Shown here: positions 6,365-7,579 of the stretch, piece by piece
Position numbering within the stretch: position 1 is the first letter of the stretch
Layout: each line of letters opens with the position of its first letter
Assembly: GCA_028703745.1 (NCBI GenBank)
Contig: JAQVME010000055.1
Span: 1-7,579, forward strand
From: Clostridia bacterium
GTDB lineage: Bacteria; Bacillota; Clostridia; Christensenellales; DTU072
Direction: 5' to 3'
Length of the DNA: 7,579 nt
Made by a program: the position numbers and the translations under genes
Notes under the pieces: generated by a model
Told to the model about the DNA's origin: nothing
What the model saw: the letters and a program-made list of their open reading frames with translations, nothing else
Database searches by the model: none

Positions 6365-7579
6365 TTAGATTTTCAGCTCTTTGGATATATTTCTTCTGAC
6401 ATAAACGAACATAATTACCGCGCTGAAAAGCGAAGATAAAGGGATAGCGTAGCCTATCCCTTTTAAACCCCAACCGAGTAGCTTTCCCATAACATACGCT
6501 CCGGGCACTCGCAGTGCAAGTGAAGAGACCGAGTTTACCCACATACTGACTTTAGTTCTGCCTAGTCCGTCGGTCAATCCGTATTGGCTGATAGAGAAAG
6601 GCAAAATGACATAGTCCAATGCAAATGATTTGACGTATAGCGTTCCCATTTCAAGCGTTTGGGTATCGGGATTGAAGATTTTGAGCAGGCTTTCTGCAAA
6701 GAAAAAAGTCGCCGCGCTAAAAATAAAACCGAATATAAGACCTATTATTAAACCGTAATTGCGGGTATTTTTTATTCGCGCCTTGTCCCCCGCTCCTTTG
6801 TTTTGGCCGACCATAGCGGCTATACTGCCGTTCAGCGAGCGTGAGGGCAACACGGCAAAGGAATTTATTTTGAACGCCATACTGCCGGCGGCAAGCGCGG
6901 CTACGGAATCCCCGTACGAGATATTTATTATATACGTTAGCGCCACAAAAGACAGCGAGGCTACGGTGTTTTGAATAGACGTGGGTACCCCCGTTTTCAA
7001 AAGCTCTTTTAGCTTTTGTTTTTCCATGCGGAATCTAAACTTATCCAAACGGCTTTTTTTGCATTTTTTTATGAGGTATATTGCGCTGATTAGCGCGCTG
7101 ATAAAATGCGCAACCACTGTTGCGACGGCGACTCCTGCCGCGCCCATGTCCATCGCCGCCACGGCAAGCACATCTAAGCCGATATTTAGCGCCGCAGCAA
7201 TACCGATGAATATAAGCGGTCTTACGGAATCGCCCAATCCTCTCAACACGGCTCCTATGCCGTTATATACGAATATAAACACCAGTCCGGACATGGTGTA
7301 GAAGAAATAATCTCTCGCCTCTTTGAAGGCGGCTTGGGGAGTTTTCAGCAGTCTAATTATTGAATCCGACAAAAGCAGCGTAACCACGGTGAGCGCCACT
7401 CCGCAAACAATTAGGAAAGTTATAAGCGTATTGACAGCTTTGCTTACGTCGACGTATTTTTTAGCGCCAAAATATTGACTTATTACTATACTGCCCCCAG
7501 CGCTGAGTCCTACAACGGCGTTTATTACGAGATAGTTCATCTGACTGGACACGCCCACGCCGGCGACGATGCCCGCGCG
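6365..7579 (-). CDS. MATE-family efflux transporter (N-terminus cut by the right window edge)
   Basis: MATE proteins are 12-helix, Na+- or H+-driven exporters of drugs and other, often cationic, compounds in the cytoplasmic membrane. The visible 404 residues, out of about 450 usual, read open to the window edge and lack roughly the first helix. Features seen are GLSAGGSIVISQYFGAKK near the start (family motif after TM1), NGIGAVLRGLGDSVRP (106-121), LNIGLDVLAV...MGAAGVAVATV (131-155) and, in the second half, MAFKINSFAVLPSRSL, MVGQNKGAGD and GIGYAIPLSSLFSAVIMF. Strongly hydrophobic segments recur throughout, in keeping with the fold. A GTG at 7558 is an internal Val, not a start: homologue-like sequence (AGIVAGVGVSSQMNYLV) continues upstream. 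The C-terminus ends on the basic tail VRRNISKELKI. The substrate cannot be predicted. No partner gene is visible, since the gene converges on the peptidase. Confidence 0.93.
   Translation of the reverse strand, partial: RAGIVAGVGVSSQMNYLVINAVVGLSAGGSIVISQYFGAKKYVDVSKAVNTLITFLIVCGVALTVVTLLLSDSIIRLLKTPQAAFKEARDYFFYTMSGLVFIFVYNGIGAVLRGLGDSVRPLIFIGIAAALNIGLDVLAVAAMDMGAAGVAVATVVAHFISALISAIYLIKKCKKSRLDKFRFRMEKQKLKELLKTGVPTSIQNTVASLSFVALTYIINISYGDSVAALAAGSMAFKINSFAVLPSRSLNGSIAAMVGQNKGAGDKARIKNTRNYGLIIGLIFGFIFSAATFFFAESLLKIFNPDTQTLEMGTLYVKSFALDYVILPFSISQYGLTDGLGRTKVSMWVNSVSSLALRVPGAYVMGKLLGWGLKGIGYAIPLSSLFSAVIMFVYVRRNISKELKI
6438..6464 (+). terminator. Candidate terminator of the peptidase gene, inside the MATE reading frame
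   Basis: AAAGGGATAG (6438-6447) and CTATCCCTTT (6454-6463) make a perfect 10-bp stem with a 6-nt loop, ending in TTTT on the plus strand. It starts 74 nt after the peptidase stop codon and lies over codons of the MATE gene near GIGYAIPL. The T tract is short (4, then AAA), so termination may be partial. The structure could also be a coding coincidence. Confidence 0.4.

Noticed and set aside
6999..7023. Hairpin AAAAGCT/AGCTTTT followed by T-rich sequence on the plus strand
   Set aside because: It is in the middle of the MATE gene, over codons for a Lys/Leu-rich loop (KQKLKELLK); A/T-rich repetition of these codons explains it, and no plus-strand gene ends nearby.
7558..7558. GTG at 7556-7558 as the start of the MATE gene
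   Set aside because: The frame continues to the window edge with family-like sequence, and a start here would remove the first helix of the transporter. The gene is cut by the window instead.

Overview
The window reads as ordinary chromosomal DNA of an anaerobic, Gram-positive-type bacterium, most likely an uncultured clostridium-like Bacillota. The grounds are the start of an Rnf operon (rnfC), strong AGGAGG-type ribosome binding sites, two TTG starts, sigma-70/SigA-type promoters and a WG-repeat-like surface protein. The taxonomic call is an inference from gene content and style. No RNA gene, CRISPR array, insertion sequence or phage gene was seen.

Layout. Positions 1-541 (minus) hold the first 180 codons of rnfC, cut by the left edge, with a good promoter at 573-601. 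Positions 634-5034 (minus) hold a tight three-gene operon, transcribed in this order: a membrane-anchored exported protein of unknown function with WG-like repeats at its C-terminus (3097-5034); the long form of threonylcarbamoyl-AMP synthase, TsaC2/Sua5 (2112-3089); and an exported alpha/beta-hydrolase lipase carrying a C-terminal SdrD_B-like domain (634-2115). The gaps are 7 nt and a 4-nt ATGA overlap. A divergent promoter pair lies at 5035-5169. To its right, on the plus strand, is a membrane-embedded M28-family metallopeptidase (5170-6363). It converges, with a 1-nt gap, on a MATE-family efflux transporter (6365-7579, minus), whose N-terminus is cut by the right edge.

How they work together. 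Rnf is an ion-pumping ferredoxin:NAD+ oxidoreductase. TsaC2 makes the activated intermediate for the universal t6A modification of tRNA. The two exported proteins flank this housekeeping gene in one transcription unit, and nothing in the sequence explains the pairing. The M28 peptidase and the MATE pump appear to be independent single units.

The most notable points are: (i) the operon promoter places the transcription start on the A of the ATG of the first gene, so the mRNA looks leaderless although its neighbours use strong Shine-Dalgarno sites; (ii) the M28 peptidase has two separate transmembrane hairpins inserted inside its catalytic fold, with a charge pattern that suggests a cytoplasm-facing active site; (iii) an extracellular lipase is fused to a B-repeat domain and translationally coupled to tsaC2; and (iv) a terminator-like hairpin for the peptidase gene lies inside the convergent MATE reading frame. 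I saw no convincing new defence or mobile system.
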